Origin: Planctomycetia bacterium TMED53
GTDB lineage: Bacteria > Planctomycetota > UBA8108 > UBA1146
Direction: 5' to 3'
Assembly (NCBI GenBank): GCA_002167285.1
Contig: NHDG01000065.1
Span: 1-62,707 of the forward strand
DNA length: 62,707 nt
The notes under the pieces are model-generated. The model made no database searches. It worked only from the letters and a program-made list of their open reading frames with translations, and was not told the origin of the DNA. Position 1 is the first letter of the stretch, and every line of letters starts with the position of its first letter. Shown piece by piece: positions 44,860-54,530 of the stretch. The position numbers and the translations under genes are program-made.

Positions 44860-45120
44860 CCAAATTCCTGGAATCCCTCTGCACTGGGGTGCGGCGGAGA
44901 GGAGCAAGATCGCTTTACCAGTTCTTTTCGCTTCGGCTGTGGCAGCGTCCCAAGTTCCAATCCAGGCGATCCCTTTAGGGTGCTGAAACTTCTCAGCGAC
45001 CGCAGGTGCTTTCTTTGGAGTACCTTTCGGGTCATCGAGGCTGACACCCGGAAGTAAGCCCAAAGGAGGAACTGAGAGAGTGGTGTTCACCAGTAGCAGA
45101 AGTGGAAGCAGATTGAACAT
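44857..45120 (-). CDS. Thioredoxin-fold protein, N-terminal part with signal peptide, ending at in-frame TGA
   Basis: The 87-residue frame begins with a signal peptide (FNLLPLLLLVNTTLSV) and enters a thioredoxin-like fold: TWDAATAEAKRTGKAILLL is the typical helix-strand before the redox site, and AAPQC with GIPGIW is where the active site should lie. The frame then stops at TGA 44857-44859, in mid-domain, and resumes in the same frame. No CxxC is seen; if TGA encodes selenocysteine, the redox residues would be the Cys of APQC and Sec eight residues later. It would be exported to the periplasm or envelope. Divergent from the LamG/phosphatase gene 74 bases away. Confidence 0.7.
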   Translation of the reverse strand: MFNLLPLLLLVNTTLSVPPLGLLPGVSLDDPKGTPKKAPAVAEKFQHPKGIAWIGTWDAATAEAKRTGKAILLLSAAPQCRGIPGIW

Positions 45121-45194
45121 GGAATTCTCCTCTTCTATATCTCAAGATAACCCCAGTTTTGAACTCAAGTTTCTTTTTGTTGGAGGATTAACGG

Positions 45195-47117
45195 ATGTCC
45201 CCCCAATTCTACCGTGTATCGCCATCTGATTTCAGTGAGAAGTGTCAGCGAAATTATTGGCTGTGGCTCTTGATGCTCATCTGTGCCCTACAATTCGGGT
45301 TTGTTGTTGAGGCCCAACAGGATTCCCTGGAATCCCCATTCTTACAATGGGAGTTTCGGGCGTCCTACTTGGATGACGATGGTTCTTTCCGCTCTCGCGA
45401 TGGTCGAATCACTGGGAGTATCAGTGGAGATCTATCACTGAAGAATTCCGAGAGCGGAGTCTCATTGCTCGCAGAGGGGGGCAGCGGAATGCTGCTGCTG
45501 GGGGAGTCTTATTCAAAGCTTAAGGATCATTTACCTCAGCGTGAACTGACCGTCTCTTGCTGGGTTTCTCAGGATGAGATTCTCGAGTGGGGAGGCCTTT
45601 TAGGATTTCTCCAGGATAACGGCGACTATGAAAAGGGTTGGGTACTGGGATCGACAAAGGGGCAAGCTTGCTTGGCGATCGCTTCCAAGGGGGCTGATGA
45701 TGGGAATGGGAAGCTCACTTATCTTTCTGGAGGAGATCCGCTTCAACCGGGCCGGTGGTATCACATCGCCGGAAGCTACGATGGTGAGAGGATGGCAGTA
45801 TATGTAGACGGAAAACTCGTTGCTGAATCGAATGATCAGAGTGGCGACATCTTGTATCCGGATCGTGCTCCATTTGTTATTGGCGCTTATCGAGACGACA
45901 ATGAGTTTCATCCCCACGTTGGAGCGTTACAGGATTTCCGATTATGGAAAACGGCTTTGACCGCCGAGCAGATTGCCATACTTCATCGGAACAAGCCGGC
46001 CTGCGCTTCTGCCGATCCACCGAGACCACCTTTGAAATTTACGGTAGCTCCTTGGTTACAGTGGGCTGAAGAGGATGGAATCACCGTTAGTTGTGAGACT
46101 TCCATGGATTGCCAGGTGGTCGTTGAGTACGGCCTCAATTCAGAACTGGGAAAAGCGGCCAGGTCTTCAGCTTCTGGCAGAATGCACCATGTGAAGTTGT
46201 CTTCCCTAGAAAAAGGAACTCCCCACTTCTACAAGGTGACTGCTATTCGGAAAGGTAAGGGAGAGGAGGTCTTGGAGTCTCCGATCTTGACCTTTCAAAC
46301 AAAAACCGATGCGGACCAGGCATTTGGATTTATGGTTGTGGGTGACACTCAGAACAATCCTCAAGTGACTGCAGCAGTGACGGACCTAGCATGGGGACAC
46401 CGACCCAATTTTGTCATTCATTGCGGAGACTTGGTGGGTACCGGCTCAAACAAGCGAGAGTGGGTTCACGAGTTTTTTGCTGGAGCATCTCGGTTGCTAC
46501 AAAGGGTTCCGATTTATCCGAGCTTGGGCAATCACGAACAAAATGCCCAACTTTACTACGACTACTTCACGCTTCCTGACCCCGAGTACTATTACGACTT
46601 TGAATGGGGTAATACTCACTTTGTTGTGATCGATACGAATAAACCGATTCGGCCTGACTCTGATCAGGTGAGGTGGCTAGAGAAAACCTTGGCGAGGAGT
46701 TCTTCTGACTGGAAGGTGGTGTATCACCATCACCCAGCTTGGACCTCCGACGAAAATGATTACGGGAACACTTGGAAGGGATCTTCAACCCAGGGAGTCA
46801 CGGCGATTCAGAAGCATCTGGTTCCGATCTACGAAAAGCATGGGGTCGACGTGGTTTTCAATGGGCATATCCATGTGTACGAACGAACCTGGCCAATTCG
46901 TAATGGCAAGACGGTTGGTCCAGGGGAGGGAGTTGTTTACATTACTGGGGGAGGCGGAGGTGGGCACCTCGAAGGTTTCGCCCCCAATAGAACCTGGTTC
47001 AGTAACAATAAACGTGTCGATCACCACTTTCTCATCGTCAACGTCAATGGGAAGCAGATGGAGATTTCTGCATACGACATTGATGGTCGGTTGTTCGACA
47101 GAATCATTCTCGATTAA
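45195..47117 (+). CDS. Secreted LamG plus purple acid phosphatase-like metallophosphoesterase
   Basis: The 640-residue product has a signal segment (WLWLLMLICALQFGFVVEA), a LamG-like sandwich (about 45-255; LTVSCWVSQDE, WYHIAGSYDG), an Fn3-like purple-acid-phosphatase N-domain (about 270-375) and a metallophosphoesterase (about 380-610). The metal-binding motifs are complete: VGDTQ, CGDLVG, GNHE, HHHP and GHIHVYER. It should hydrolyse phosphate esters outside the cytoplasm, perhaps on a glycan or nucleotide; the LamG part could bind a carbohydrate. GGAGG precedes the ATG. The DUF4261 and NeuC-like genes follow closely on the same strand. Confidence 0.93.
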   Translation: MSPQFYRVSPSDFSEKCQRNYWLWLLMLICALQFGFVVEAQQDSLESPFLQWEFRASYLDDDGSFRSRDGRITGSISGDLSLKNSESGVSLLAEGGSGMLLLGESYSKLKDHLPQRELTVSCWVSQDEILEWGGLLGFLQDNGDYEKGWVLGSTKGQACLAIASKGADDGNGKLTYLSGGDPLQPGRWYHIAGSYDGERMAVYVDGKLVAESNDQSGDILYPDRAPFVIGAYRDDNEFHPHVGALQDFRLWKTALTAEQIAILHRNKPACASADPPRPPLKFTVAPWLQWAEEDGITVSCETSMDCQVVVEYGLNSELGKAARSSASGRMHHVKLSSLEKGTPHFYKVTAIRKGKGEEVLESPILTFQTKTDADQAFGFMVVGDTQNNPQVTAAVTDLAWGHRPNFVIHCGDLVGTGSNKREWVHEFFAGASRLLQRVPIYPSLGNHEQNAQLYYDYFTLPDPEYYYDFEWGNTHFVVIDTNKPIRPDSDQVRWLEKTLARSSSDWKVVYHHHPAWTSDENDYGNTWKGSSTQGVTAIQKHLVPIYEKHGVDVVFNGHIHVYERTWPIRNGKTVGPGEGVVYITGGGGGGHLEGFAPNRTWFSNNKRVDHHFLIVNVNGKQMEISAYDIDGRLFDRIILD

Positions 47118-47131
47118 CCCGGCAGGTAATC

Positions 47132-48010
47132 ATGATCTCGATCATCCCACTGAAGGCAGCGCCTGATCATTCTCTCTCGGAGCTTGGGGATCTTCTCAGG
47201 GATCTCCTGGGAGAAGAGACCATCGTCCGTTTGGCAGACGAAGGACAGACCGTCGTTGCCGAAATCGCCGGGGTCACGATCAAGGTCACTCTTTGTGAGG
47301 AATCGGTTCCCGCAGAGATCATCGATGGCCCACTCGCCGCAGCATGGTATTGGGAGGAAGCGAAGGAAGCCTTGGCTGGGCATTCTGCCCACTTCGTTGT
47401 CGTCGTGTCAGATCCAAGGTTACCCAAAATTGTGCCTTTTGATGATGGATCAGGAAATGAACCCCAGATGGAGCCATTTTCTGAGAGTGGGGTTATCGAG
47501 ATCTATCCGGAGGCTCCTGCGGCGCCACCTTTGAGTGCGGAGCACATTCGTTACTCCGTACAGGATGCACTCTTGTTGACGAGGGTCTCTCTTTCTTTGG
47601 GGTCTCATTGCTCACCCCTTGCGGTTTATTGGGATGGTTCGACATCCATCCACTCATGGTCCGCATTCGAAGAATCATGTTCGGCGATGACGCCAACAAA
47701 TTTACCACTACGAATCTGGATCGATTTTCGACTCTGGGAGGCGAAGGATGGATCAAGGGGATTGGTAACGCGGGGAATGTCCGCCCTTTGTCAGAGGGAA
47801 CTGGAAGTGATCGGGTCAACGAGTAGCGCGCAGCAAATTCGTGCTTGGAGCTACACTGTCGCTCACTACTGCTTGGAAAAAACAAAGGTTTTGGAGCATG
47901 GCCAAGCGGTTGGAATCTCCCCTAAAGAGTGGATCCGTACATGGATCGTTAACAGCCGCCTCGAACCGGGAACTTGGGCGACATGGCTCGATCTTGAGGC
48001 GGAGGAGTAA
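47132..48010 (+). CDS. DUF4261-like protein of unknown function
   Basis: The 292-residue product has no signal peptide or membrane helix. The C-terminal half resembles DUF4261: a segment with TRGMSALCQRELEV, then a helix, then LEHGQAVGIS. The N-terminal third (AHFVVVVSD strand) fits the same family. Function is unknown. It begins 14 bases after the phosphoesterase stop and ends four bases before the NeuC-like ATG, so the three form an operon. Confidence 0.7.
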   Translation: MISIIPLKAAPDHSLSELGDLLRDLLGEETIVRLADEGQTVVAEIAGVTIKVTLCEESVPAEIIDGPLAAAWYWEEAKEALAGHSAHFVVVVSDPRLPKIVPFDDGSGNEPQMEPFSESGVIEIYPEAPAAPPLSAEHIRYSVQDALLLTRVSLSLGSHCSPLAVYWDGSTSIHSWSAFEESCSAMTPTNLPLRIWIDFRLWEAKDGSRGLVTRGMSALCQRELEVIGSTSSAQQIRAWSYTVAHYCLEKTKVLEHGQAVGISPKEWIRTWIVNSRLEPGTWATWLDLEAEE

Positions 48011-48014
48011 GGTC

Positions 48015-49202
48015 ATGAAAAAAATACTCGCCTTGTCGACAAGTAGAGCCGATTGGGGCCATCTTTCTTCGCCCCTGAGGCATCTGCGTGATACTCCCGG
48101 ATTAGAAGTTTCACTGGCCGCACTCGGTGCACATCTTTCCCCTGAATTTGGTGTCACAGTCGATGAAATCATCGCCGACGGATTCGAAGTCCATCATCGG
48201 GTCGAGTGTTTGCTCAGCAGCGATACCGCACAAGGAATGGCGAAGACGATCGGCTTGGCGACTTTGTCGCTTTCAGACTTGTTTGCTACTGAATGCCCGG
48301 ACCTTTTGCTGTTGATTGCAGATCGTTATGAAATGTTGGCTCCCGCCTCGGTCGCACTGGCTCACGGTATTCCTATTGCACACATCGAAGGTGGAGAAGT
48401 CTCCGAGGGAGCCATCGATCATGCGGTTCGTCAGTCATTGACCGCGATGTCTCACATACACTTCGTGCCGACGGCGACTGCCCGCAAGAGGTTACTCGCA
48501 GCTGGAGAAGAGCCATGGAGAATTCATCAGGTAGGTGCGCCCAGTATCGACCATTTGATCGCAGGGGATTCTGCTTCCGAAGAAGACGTTCGTAGTACTT
48601 TGGAATTGGACCCGGGCGTCGCGCCCGTGGTCGTGGCATGGCATCCGACGACACTCGACGGTGATATTGCTCGCGAAACGAATCCCTTTTTCGAGGCACT
48701 TGAAGAGGTGGATCTACCGTTGATCTTTTGTTTTCCAAATGCGGATGCAGGAAGCCGAGAGATTCGCGATCGTGCTCGCGCTTACTGTGATCGTAAAGAC
48801 TCGGCGACGATGCACGTCAACTTGCCGCATCACCTTTACTGGGGATTGCTCGGTTGTGCACGAGCCATCATCGGCAATTCTTCTAGCGGTATTATGGAGG
48901 CGCCAGCTTTGGCCCTTCCGTGTCTGAATGTGGGCCGTAGGCAACAGGGTCGCGAGAGAAGTCGCTGCATCGTCGACGTGGCCGCAGATAAGAATGCGAT
49001 TCGCAGTGGTCTCGAAATCGTCTGTGATCCGGGTTTTAGATCTTCCCTTGAAGGAATGACCCACGCATATGGGGATGGTCGCGCGGGGGAGAGAATCGCC
49101 GCGATACTTGCAGATTTGCCAGAGAAGGAAGATCTATTGCTGAAGAGAGCGATCCCTGCAGATCTGATTCCGCAAGTGCCCGATTGGTCCTCCCGCTCAT
49201 AA
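48015..49202 (+). CDS. UDP-N-acetylglucosamine 2-epimerase (hydrolysing), NeuC-like
   Basis: The 395-residue product fits the hydrolysing epimerase family (NeuC/WecB/GT-B fold), which turns UDP-GlcNAc into ManNAc and UDP for sialic-acid-like sugars. Supporting motifs are TSRADWGHLSSP at the N-terminus, ADRYEMLAPA, HIEGGEVSEGAIDHAVRQ, VAWHPTT and GNSSSGIMEAP. NeuC members show these His, Asp and Glu positions. No NeuB or NeuA gene is in the window, so the pathway is incomplete here. ATG 48015 is supported by GGAG and AAGG just upstream; the frame open from 47841 lies inside the DUF4261 gene. Its stop converges on murJ, six bases apart. Confidence 0.9.
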   Translation: MKKILALSTSRADWGHLSSPLRHLRDTPGLEVSLAALGAHLSPEFGVTVDEIIADGFEVHHRVECLLSSDTAQGMAKTIGLATLSLSDLFATECPDLLLLIADRYEMLAPASVALAHGIPIAHIEGGEVSEGAIDHAVRQSLTAMSHIHFVPTATARKRLLAAGEEPWRIHQVGAPSIDHLIAGDSASEEDVRSTLELDPGVAPVVVAWHPTTLDGDIARETNPFFEALEEVDLPLIFCFPNADAGSREIRDRARAYCDRKDSATMHVNLPHHLYWGLLGCARAIIGNSSSGIMEAPALALPCLNVGRRQQGRERSRCIVDVAADKNAIRSGLEIVCDPGFRSSLEGMTHAYGDGRAGERIAAILADLPEKEDLLLKRAIPADLIPQVPDWSSRS

Positions 49203-49208
49203 CGTGTA

Positions 49209-50879
49209 TCAGCGACCGATTCTTCCTGTGGCCGTATTGAAGACGAGCCACATCTGCTCGACCTCACGAATCTTCAGGATCCTGCCGATCCAAGTCGTCA
49301 GTAAGATTCCAAATGACACTGCACCAAGAAGGAGTAGTAGATCCTTTCCCGTAAAGTCGGGAAGCAATATTTGCATTTGATTCAGGAGATGAAATGCGCC
49401 CTGGTGCACGAGGATGCTGAGTGCGAGGAGTTTTATCCCTTGCTTCCAACGCAGTCGTGGCAGCGACAGGGATTTACGAATCAGTAACTGAAGTGCGAGC
49501 CAGGAAAGTAATGCGGAGATGCCATAGGACTGAGCGATCAACCCTGTGGTGATTTCAAAAAATCCACCGAGAAGAATACCGACTTGCAATGCGAGACCAA
49601 AAAAGGTGACTGCGAGCACCGCTCTTCTCAAGCCGAGAGTGATGGCGGTCCGTTGCAATCCGATGTTTAGAGTTGCAAATGGAATTGCCAGGCAATACCA
49701 CATCAAAATCGGGGCGGTTTCATCCGCTGCAGCTGTCGTAAACTTTCCCCATACAAAGAGGGATTCAATGACCGGTGTTGAGGTCGCCATCAGTCCTGCG
49801 GCAGCAACCATGCCGACGAAGACGGTCAATCTCTGGTTACGAGTAAACATTCTCGCCAGTTGACCCCGTTGTCCACGACTGAGGAGATCTGCAGATTCAT
49901 CTCCTGCGACGATTCCGCTACTCACCCCGATCAGGGCGATGGGAAAGAAGTGGAATCGAAATGCGATTTCAAGACAGGTCAAACTTCCGTCGCCGAGCCC
50001 TGAGGCGAGGTGAAATGCGAGGAGTGAGTAGGATTGCACCAATACCTGGCTGATCAAAAGGGATCCAAAATCGAGGAGGAATCTCCTTTGCCCGGGGACT
50101 CGCAAATGGAGTGTTGGTCGCGGAATCGGGGCAATTTTGCTGACATCCCGGGCCATCAGAAGGACACCGATGGCGGCTCCTCCCAAGAACGCCCAGATCC
50201 ACGTCTGAGCGCGTACGAGTTCGTCGGGAGTACTGAGTAGCAATACCACTCCGGAGGCGATCAGGGCTAGATTTTGGAGGATCTGAGGCCTCATCGTTTG
50301 CGGGTCTCGACGGTGGCAATGCAGCAACCCTCTAAAGATCGCAATGAAGGGGATGATCGCCAAATAGGGCAGCAGAAGACGGAATCCAGTGATGGCCTGT
50401 TCGCGCTGCTCGAGATCCTTAAATGGGAAGATCGTGTCGATCACCGCTTCTGCTTGCCAATAGAGAAGTGCAAGGGTGATCAGCGACAGCGTCGTGACTG
50501 CACTGAATGCAGCGCTCGCAAATCGCTGGTTCGCTTGTGGGTCTGCTGATCGTTGCTGTTCTCGATAAGCGGGGGAAAAGGATGCCGAGAGTGCTCCTTC
50601 TGAAAGCATGTCCCTGAGCATCACCGGAATTCTGAGGGCAGCGCGCAGAGCGTCTGAACTTCCATTGGCTCCGAAGAGTGCCGCTAACAGGATGTCCCTG
50701 AAAAGTCCCAGGATTCTGGAGCCCAACATGTAGATACCGATCTGACCAACTCTGCGGATCTCCTGGTCGGCATTCTTATTTTGTGAGCTCACTCCATCGC
50801 GAGTTTTCCCAGCACGAATATTCCCATCACGATTCTCTGAATCGGGGGAATCCGCAGCAGGGAAATTTGGGGGATTCAT
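49209..50879 (-). CDS. murJ: MurJ/MviN-type lipid II flippase
   Basis: The 556-residue product has the fourteen-helix MOP-superfamily layout. The family motifs are GSRILGLFRDILLAALFG near the start and AFSPAYREQ, after ALRIPVMLRDMLSEGALSASF. MurJ moves lipid II across the inner membrane for peptidoglycan synthesis, so its presence fits a wall-containing planctomycete. The first ~45 residues are hydrophilic and unlike the family, but GGAG precedes the ATG. The gene is solitary; downstream it converges on the NeuC-like gene. Confidence 0.93.
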   Translation of the reverse strand: MNPPNFPAADSPDSENRDGNIRAGKTRDGVSSQNKNADQEIRRVGQIGIYMLGSRILGLFRDILLAALFGANGSSDALRAALRIPVMLRDMLSEGALSASFSPAYREQQRSADPQANQRFASAAFSAVTTLSLITLALLYWQAEAVIDTIFPFKDLEQREQAITGFRLLLPYLAIIPFIAIFRGLLHCHRRDPQTMRPQILQNLALIASGVVLLLSTPDELVRAQTWIWAFLGGAAIGVLLMARDVSKIAPIPRPTLHLRVPGQRRFLLDFGSLLISQVLVQSYSLLAFHLASGLGDGSLTCLEIAFRFHFFPIALIGVSSGIVAGDESADLLSRGQRGQLARMFTRNQRLTVFVGMVAAAGLMATSTPVIESLFVWGKFTTAAADETAPILMWYCLAIPFATLNIGLQRTAITLGLRRAVLAVTFFGLALQVGILLGGFFEITTGLIAQSYGISALLSWLALQLLIRKSLSLPRLRWKQGIKLLALSILVHQGAFHLLNQMQILLPDFTGKDLLLLLGAVSFGILLTTWIGRILKIREVEQMWLVFNTATGRIGR

Positions 50880-50957
50880 GGCATCTCCGGTCCTGATAGT
50901 CGGCGCAGCATGATAGCGGAGTTTTTGAGGTGAAGGCAGCCCGATTTTCCGAGGATG

Positions 50958-50991
50958 AAAAAGAGGCCCGGGAGTTTTGACTCCCGGGCCT
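50958..50991 (-). terminator. Intrinsic terminator after the 51-54 kb dockerin-like gene
   Basis: Read on the minus strand, 12-base arms AGGCCCGGGAGT and ACTCCCGGGCCT (50991-50980 and 50975-50964) flank CAAA. A five-base T-run follows at 50962-50958, one base after the stem. Confidence 0.92.
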
Positions 50992-51017
50992 CCAGTGACC
51001 TCTGATTCCGATTTAAA

Positions 51018-54000
51018 TCAGGGGCAGGGGTCGTAAGCAGCGCAGTCGAGCGGATCGTCGGTGGGATCAGGTCCACAGACACCGAAAGGATCGGGAAGAG
51101 GACCGGAGCCACTAAAGAGACTACCTAGGGCGGCGATCGCATCGGCAATGTTGATGCCGCCGTCGTCGTTGGCATCACAAGAGTCGAGGCAAGGCCCTTC
51201 TGGACCGCCGGAGAAGAGGTTGCCAAGGACGAAAACTGCATCGGCGATGTTGAAGGCTCCATCCGCGTTGCAATCACCACGCTGGAACCCTCCTCCTGGA
51301 GGGGCACCACCGGTCAGGAAGTCGTAGTAGGCAGCGACGAGGGCATCCCGGTCACCGCCATATCCACCCAGCTCGAAGGAGGCGCAGATTACTCGTCCTC
51401 CGGTGTCAGGGGTATACGCGGTGGTCACACCGTAATCGACTCCGAGAGCATCGTCGTACTTCCATACCAGGCCAGCAGTTCCTCCTGCGGGTTCTGCAGT
51501 TGCCGGGATCAGAATGTTGTTGAAGTCATTCGGATTTCCGGTCGTGGATTGATTGTCCTGGTTGTATGGGACGTTTTGATTGGCCGACATATCGAGACCG
51601 ACACCGCTATCGAGGCCATCCAGAGAGGAGAGGGAATCGTTGTCATCCTGTGCGTAAGGTTCCGCTACTCCATCGCGATCATCGAAAGCTGAAATCGGGT
51701 GTTGGAAACTCCAGTGATCAGCGCTCTCGAAGTAGATGGCCATTCCTGCTTCTGCAAGCGAGGCGATCAAGTTGGCTTCCTCGCTATTGAGTCGCGCGTT
51801 CGTTGGGAAGGTTCCGAGGACGATCCATACTTGCGAGACTTGGGCGGGATCGAGGCAGGCGTATTCGTCAATCTGCATGCGAACCAATTTGGAGTTCACA
51901 CCCGCTGCAACAAGACTCTGTTGGATCGCGGCACCGGTATCATTCGAACCGGTATCTCCACCGTCGAAGAGGCCTTCCATAGCGATGACGATGGCGTCTT
52001 CACCGTTGTAGCTGTAGTGGTCGGTAAAGCCGGAAGCCTCACCCGCACCGGCGGTGCAGTTACCACGCACGATGTAGTTCAGGAAGCCCTCCGGTGGAGA
52101 GGCGTCTGAGTAAGTGGTGGCGTCACCCGGCAGATTGGCGACGACAACACCGTCGCGCTCAATCGTGATGCCGGTGTAAGCACTATTGTTGACCCAAGTC
52201 AGATCTACGGTGTCGAGGGAGCAAGAGCTGGTCACCGTTAAGTCGGTGGGGACATTGCATTCGACAGCACAGACTTGAAGTGCCCAGCTGGAAATCGTCG
52301 CTGTGGCTGCGGTGTTGGTGATGGTCAGGGTCCAATCGCCACCGATGGTTTCACCGTCAAAATCGGCGAGGGTTCCTGGCCCTGAAGGAATCAACGATCC
52401 GAAGCCGTCATTGTTACCCGTGACATCATCGAATCGGCCGATCAGGTCTGTTCCCGCAGCGTTGTCGTGGAGTCGAATGCTGGTTCCGGCAGGGGAGAGG
52501 AGATCCATCTCGATACCGCTGAGATCAGGAGCAGACAGGTTCATGTCCACATCAAGGTCAGCGATTCCAACCAGGGAAGCTGGATCGATACTGATGACAA
52601 AGTTTTCGACCCCGGAAATATCCGCAGGCTGAGAGATCATGACGCTCCAATCATCGAGAACTCCGCCGTTGGTGTTGAAGAAGGTATCAGCGATGAAGAT
52701 GGTCCAGCTACCAGCTGCAGGTGTTCCATCGAAGTCGGCCAGGGATCCCGTGCTTTGAGAGAGAGCGTAAGGCTGCATGCGGGCACCACTGAAGGTCGTT
52801 ACACTGCCGTAGGGGGCTCCCTCATCGTCAAAGATCAGGTTCATGTTGTCATCAGAGTTGTTATTTACGTTTTGGTAGAGGCGAACTTGATCATTGTTTG
52901 GAGCGATCAAGTCGATGTCGAGGTTACCGATGAAGCCGTGGGTGATATTGACGCCCACATCGAGGTCGTCGATGTTTCCGGCTGCGGTCACCGTGATGGT
53001 GTCGAAGGTGAAGTTCGCAGCGGGATCACCGACGTACTCGATCACGGCTGCTGGCGCATTGGAATCAGTGATGCCGATAAATCCATCAAAGGAGAGGTTT
53101 GGATTCGGGAACTGGTGGCAATCAGCGGGGGGGCAGCTGACGTCCAAGGTCAGTTCTCCACGTTCACCATTGAAGCCTCCGATTTGCACCAGGTAGGTTT
53201 CTCCAGCGACAGCATCGAGGAAGATCTCTGGTTCACCGGAACCGGTGCAGCTTCCCGCGTCGCACGCCAGTTCTGAAGCGGCATCTGGTGGGCATGCCGA
53301 AGTTCCAGGGTAGATCGCCATCTGCGGGTTGAAATTGGCGCTGCCACAGGTACTGAGAAGCACTATTCCACTGCAACTTGCGGTGTAGAGGTACCAGACG
53401 TCATTCAACGTACTGCCTCCACAGGAGGTTGGACCGTCTGTCGTTGCTCCATAAGTGGTGACCGCAAAAGTTCCTTCACCGATACCGGTGGCTCCAACGC
53501 AATCATCATTGGCAGGGGCCGGTGCGCAGAAGGGGTCTCCAATGCAATCGTCATCGAGACAGTCGATGAGTGCGTCACCGTCATCATCGAGGCCATTGTC
53601 GCAGATCTCTGGGCACACATTGGGAAGGCCGGGGGTGTCGATCGTCAGATCACTGAAAGATTGGATTTCCCAATCGCCAGTACCATCGGGACAGCGGACG
53701 ATGTGACCCGGGACGAACGTCCCCTCAGGGCCAACGGTGTTGGCGCAGTAGATGAGCTCGCCATCAACCGGCAACCCGGTGACAGGATCGAGCTCGTTTT
53801 CAAGCAGTGCGATGCAGTCTACCACTGAGGTCCATGGGGTTACGTCGAGATTGCCGTCATCATCGGTATCGAGGTCATCGCCACTTGCTCCCGAGAAGCC
53901 TTCAACCAGCAGGTGAGTGACATTATCACTATTTTCAAAGTTGAGATCTGCTGTCAGGCTTGCAGTTCCGAGAGTGAAACTACTTTCTGCAACAACAAAT

Positions 54001-54257
54001 ACCCCACTGAGGTCGATTTGGGTTCCCGCCAAACTGACGACTGCTTCGATGGTGCCACTGGCAGTTGATCCATCGCCAATCACGATGTAGGTCAAAGCTG
54101 TCAGGCTCGTGTTGGGGGGGCCCCAAAGCTCGAAGTATTCATCGGTATCGCTGCTAGGCATATCGATGCGAATTTCATTGATCGTCACTTGACCGTATGA
54201 AGTTCCGGAAACGATGAAGAAAAGGACCAGAAGAATCCCTGATAAAACTCTGTTCAT
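51018..54257 (-). CDS. Giant secreted protein: LTD-like, PPC-like, two P-domain-like, Fn3-like, EGGD and dockerin-like modules
   Basis: The 1079-residue product has a signal peptide (VLSGILLVLFFIVSG), then a lamin-tail-like domain (VTINEIRIDMPSSDTDEYFE). An acidic Cys segment (CDNGLDDDGD) leads to a PPC-like domain (ANDDCVG, NDVWYLYTA). Two proprotein-convertase P-domain-like sandwiches follow (HGFIGNLDIDLIAPN, then a second). After an Fn3-like unit comes the EGGD domain (VWIVLGTFP, IYFESADHWSF, SFELGGYGGD). The dockerin-like end (GDCNADGAFNIADA, DANDDGGINIADA) has a Cys tail ending DPCP. It is surely extracellular; no catalytic residues were found. ATG 54257 is preceded by AGGAGG at eight bases. 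A strong terminator follows. Confidence 0.88.
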   Translation of the reverse strand: MNRVLSGILLVLFFIVSGTSYGQVTINEIRIDMPSSDTDEYFELWGPPNTSLTALTYIVIGDGSTASGTIEAVVSLAGTQIDLSGVFVVAESSFTLGTASLTADLNFENSDNVTHLLVEGFSGASGDDLDTDDDGNLDVTPWTSVVDCIALLENELDPVTGLPVDGELIYCANTVGPEGTFVPGHIVRCPDGTGDWEIQSFSDLTIDTPGLPNVCPEICDNGLDDDGDALIDCLDDDCIGDPFCAPAPANDDCVGATGIGEGTFAVTTYGATTDGPTSCGGSTLNDVWYLYTASCSGIVLLSTCGSANFNPQMAIYPGTSACPPDAASELACDAGSCTGSGEPEIFLDAVAGETYLVQIGGFNGERGELTLDVSCPPADCHQFPNPNLSFDGFIGITDSNAPAAVIEYVGDPAANFTFDTITVTAAGNIDDLDVGVNITHGFIGNLDIDLIAPNNDQVRLYQNVNNNSDDNMNLIFDDEGAPYGSVTTFSGARMQPYALSQSTGSLADFDGTPAAGSWTIFIADTFFNTNGGVLDDWSVMISQPADISGVENFVISIDPASLVGIADLDVDMNLSAPDLSGIEMDLLSPAGTSIRLHDNAAGTDLIGRFDDVTGNNDGFGSLIPSGPGTLADFDGETIGGDWTLTITNTAATATISSWALQVCAVECNVPTDLTVTSSCSLDTVDLTWVNNSAYTGITIERDGVVVANLPGDATTYSDASPPEGFLNYIVRGNCTAGAGEASGFTDHYSYNGEDAIVIAMEGLFDGGDTGSNDTGAAIQQSLVAAGVNSKLVRMQIDEYACLDPAQVSQVWIVLGTFPTNARLNSEEANLIASLAEAGMAIYFESADHWSFQHPISAFDDRDGVAEPYAQDDNDSLSSLDGLDSGVGLDMSANQNVPYNQDNQSTTGNPNDFNNILIPATAEPAGGTAGLVWKYDDALGVDYGVTTAYTPDTGGRVICASFELGGYGGDRDALVAAYYDFLTGGAPPGGGFQRGDCNADGAFNIADAVFVLGNLFSGGPEGPCLDSCDANDDGGINIADAIAALGSLFSGSGPLPDPFGVCGPDPTDDPLDCAAYDPCP

Positions 54258-54530
54258 TTCACTTACCTCCTGAACTGGACTCACGTGAATCTGTTCAAAT
54301 GAAGTCGTAAACTACCTTGATTAACCCTGCCAAAGACGGGGTAGTAGTGTCCAACATGGACGGGTACACCTCCCAGAGGAATCGTTTCAGAAACGGATTT
54401 CTCTGACCTCAAAAGTAAACCGATTGGATGAAAATCACCCACATCTCATCGTAAAGGTCTGAGGAGGCTGCCGCAACATTCCCGGCCCTTATTCTCTGTG
54501 AAGAAAATCAGAAAATCCCATGATGGAGAC
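54258..54530. promoter_or_regulatory. Leader region upstream of the 51-54 kb gene
   Basis: This stretch, with the adjacent terminator, makes a 347-base gap between two minus-strand giant genes. It holds the AGGAGG of the downstream gene at its left end. Apart from the terminator at 54531-54568, no dyad or open frame of interest was found. Confidence 0.4.

Noticed and set aside
52467-53276. 269-codon plus-strand frame
   Set aside because: It is antisense to the giant secreted gene at 51018-54257, and its composition follows that gene's codon bias.
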